Positions 32,731 through 33,651 of a stretch of 33,651 nucleotides of DNA are shown piece after piece. Origin of the DNA: Clostridium sp. (lineage in GTDB: Bacteria > Bacillota > Clostridia > Lachnospirales > Lachnospiraceae); contig JAMPEW010000032.1 in assembly GCA_023664775.1 (NCBI GenBank), positions 1 through 33,651 of the forward strand, read 5' to 3'. Numbering within the stretch: position 1 is the stretch's first letter; every line of letters starts with the position of its first letter. Below the pieces are notes generated by a model. The model searched no databases, was not told the origin of the DNA, and worked only from the letters and a program-made list of their open reading frames with translations. The translations under genes and the position numbers were made by a program.

Positions 32731-33480
32731 CTAAATCGCTTCAGAGGACAATTTGTATGTTGATGGCGGCAATCCTACATATTTCTCAAATTGCTTTATG
32801 AAGTGGCTTTGGTCGCAGAACCCCGTGGTCAAGGCTACTTCTGTTATTGTTTCAGCTTTGTGGATTAAACGCTGTGCCTTGCGGATTCGGTTCTGTATTT
32901 GAAACTGATGCGGCGTAAGCCCGACCTCTGCCTTGAAGCTTCTGATAAAGTGATATTTGCTGACGAAAGCATTTTTTGCCATTTCCTCAACAGTGAGCTT
33001 ACATTCCGGATATAATTCCAACTGTTTTTTTAAGTCGTGGATATATGGCGTTTTATTTTCAAGCTGCCAACCGGAAAAATCCACAATCTCCTCCAAGCGT
33101 TTTAGTATCAGTAATATTTGATACGGATTGATTTCCCCCATATTCAGAGCCTGCATCAGAAGATGTGTAATATGGTTTTGTATAACGGCAACATCCTCGT
33201 TCCTTACAACATTCTTCCCAATGCACAGGCTGAGCATGGTATAACACTCATGTGCCAAAATGCTATGCGGCACATACGGGAATATGACGAAGGTTTCATT
33301 TTGCCTATAAACCCTTGTTTCATTATTTTGGGTAAAAACAACCGAGCCTTCCAGTATGATGCCAATTGTCAGCACGGAAACATGGTTATGCAATGGGTAA
33401 GATATGGTTGAGTGATTACAGAAAATCAGCTCAATGCCCGTTTTGGCACTATACAAATAGCGGATATTGTTTGTTGTCAT
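32731..33480 (-). CDS. AraC-family transcriptional regulator
   Basis: A 249-residue regulator. The N-terminal part is a cupin-like effector domain (SYPLHNHVSVLTIGIILEGS, then VIFPYVPHSI). The C-terminal 100 residues hold two HTH motifs: KLTVEEMAKNAFVSKYHFIR with SFKAEVGLTPHQF, and TITEVALTTGFCDQSHFIKQ with FEKYVGLPP. This is the AraC/XylS fold in full. The frame is open to a TTG at 33495, but GAGGG lies 6 bases before the ATG at 33480, so that start was chosen. Both it and its convergent neighbour contain cupin folds. Target genes may lie beyond the window's right edge. Confidence 0.92.
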   Translation of the reverse strand: MTTNNIRYLYSAKTGIELIFCNHSTISYPLHNHVSVLTIGIILEGSVVFTQNNETRVYRQNETFVIFPYVPHSILAHECYTMLSLCIGKNVVRNEDVAVIQNHITHLLMQALNMGEINPYQILLILKRLEEIVDFSGWQLENKTPYIHDLKKQLELYPECKLTVEEMAKNAFVSKYHFIRSFKAEVGLTPHQFQIQNRIRKAQRLIHKAETITEVALTTGFCDQSHFIKQFEKYVGLPPSTYKLSSEAI

Positions 33481-33606
33481 AATTTTCCCTCGCAATCATC
33501 ATCCATTTCTTAGCATTGCTCCGTATGTTACTGTCACTTCATTCAAATAAAGCTTTTAGCAATGTTTTTTATAAACACGTGTGCCACAATCAACATTCTA
33601 CTGCCG

Positions 33607-33634
33607 ATTATAAAACATAGCTCTAAGGGTACAA
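33607..33634 (-). promoter_or_regulatory. Candidate promoter of the AraC gene
   Basis: Minus strand TTGTAC, 16-base spacer, TATAAT, about 125 bases before the ATG. A short inverted repeat (AAGGG/CCCTT near 33625-33643) covers the -35 and could be an operator. Confidence 0.45.
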
Positions 33635-33651
33635 ATATCCCTTGGCACGCT

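Overview
The window looks like chromosome of a low-GC Gram-positive anaerobe of the Clostridia, most likely Lachnospiraceae. The grounds are AT-rich intergenic DNA, strong GGAGG ribosome binding sites, frequent TTG starts, a type III glutamine synthetase, a long-form PRPP synthetase, a DnaD/DnaC-like helicase-loading pair and small holin-like toxin genes. The species cannot be named from the sequence alone. No rRNA, tRNA, CRISPR array or complete insertion sequence was seen.

Layout. 1-2.5 kb: the tail of an unknown gene, a two-gene unit of unknown function (acidic protein plus lipoprotein), and a convergent D-2-hydroxyacid dehydrogenase. 2.5-5.9 kb: a dense hairpin array, a decayed second copy of the nadC 3' end, a YD-repeat lipoprotein, and nadB-nadC (NAD synthesis) on the minus strand. 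6-11.2 kb, plus strand: murC, a spacer with DnaA boxes, a DnaD-domain protein, a DnaC/DnaI-like ATPase and prs. 11.2-14 kb, minus strand: an Mre11/SbcD-like phosphoesterase and a Rad50/YhaN-like partner, both with their catalytic motifs eroded. 14-24.7 kb, minus strand: eight genes behind a cobalamin riboswitch. They encode a surface protein with FecR-like and transcobalamin-like (DUF4430) domains, a 1321-residue beta-propeller surface protein, and an ECF transporter (T, fused A-A, S and a second T). They end with a small Cys-rich protein and a DUF3783 protein. 24.9-27 kb: an accessory patch with a frameshifted XRE regulator, an orphan antitoxin-RNA-like element, an Rpn-type nuclease gene and two tandem holin-like toxin genes, one with a clear antisense RNA. 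27-33.6 kb: an MFS transporter ending early, type III glutamine synthetase, a second Rpn-type gene next to remnants, a cupin and an AraC regulator.

How the genes work together. The 14-24.7 kb operon reads as a vitamin B12 acquisition unit. When cobalamin is scarce the riboswitch lets transcription proceed, surface proteins may capture the corrinoid, and the ECF complex imports it. The replication genes (DnaD-like, helicase loader) lie behind DnaA boxes and may be tuned by DnaA. The toxin genes appear controlled twice: by an antisense RNA and by leaders that can hide their ribosome binding sites.

The best candidates for something undescribed are the co-degenerate Mre11/Rad50-like pair, the complete riboswitch-controlled B12 capture operon with two T subunits, and the tandem toxin genes with switch-like leaders and an orphan antitoxin copy.
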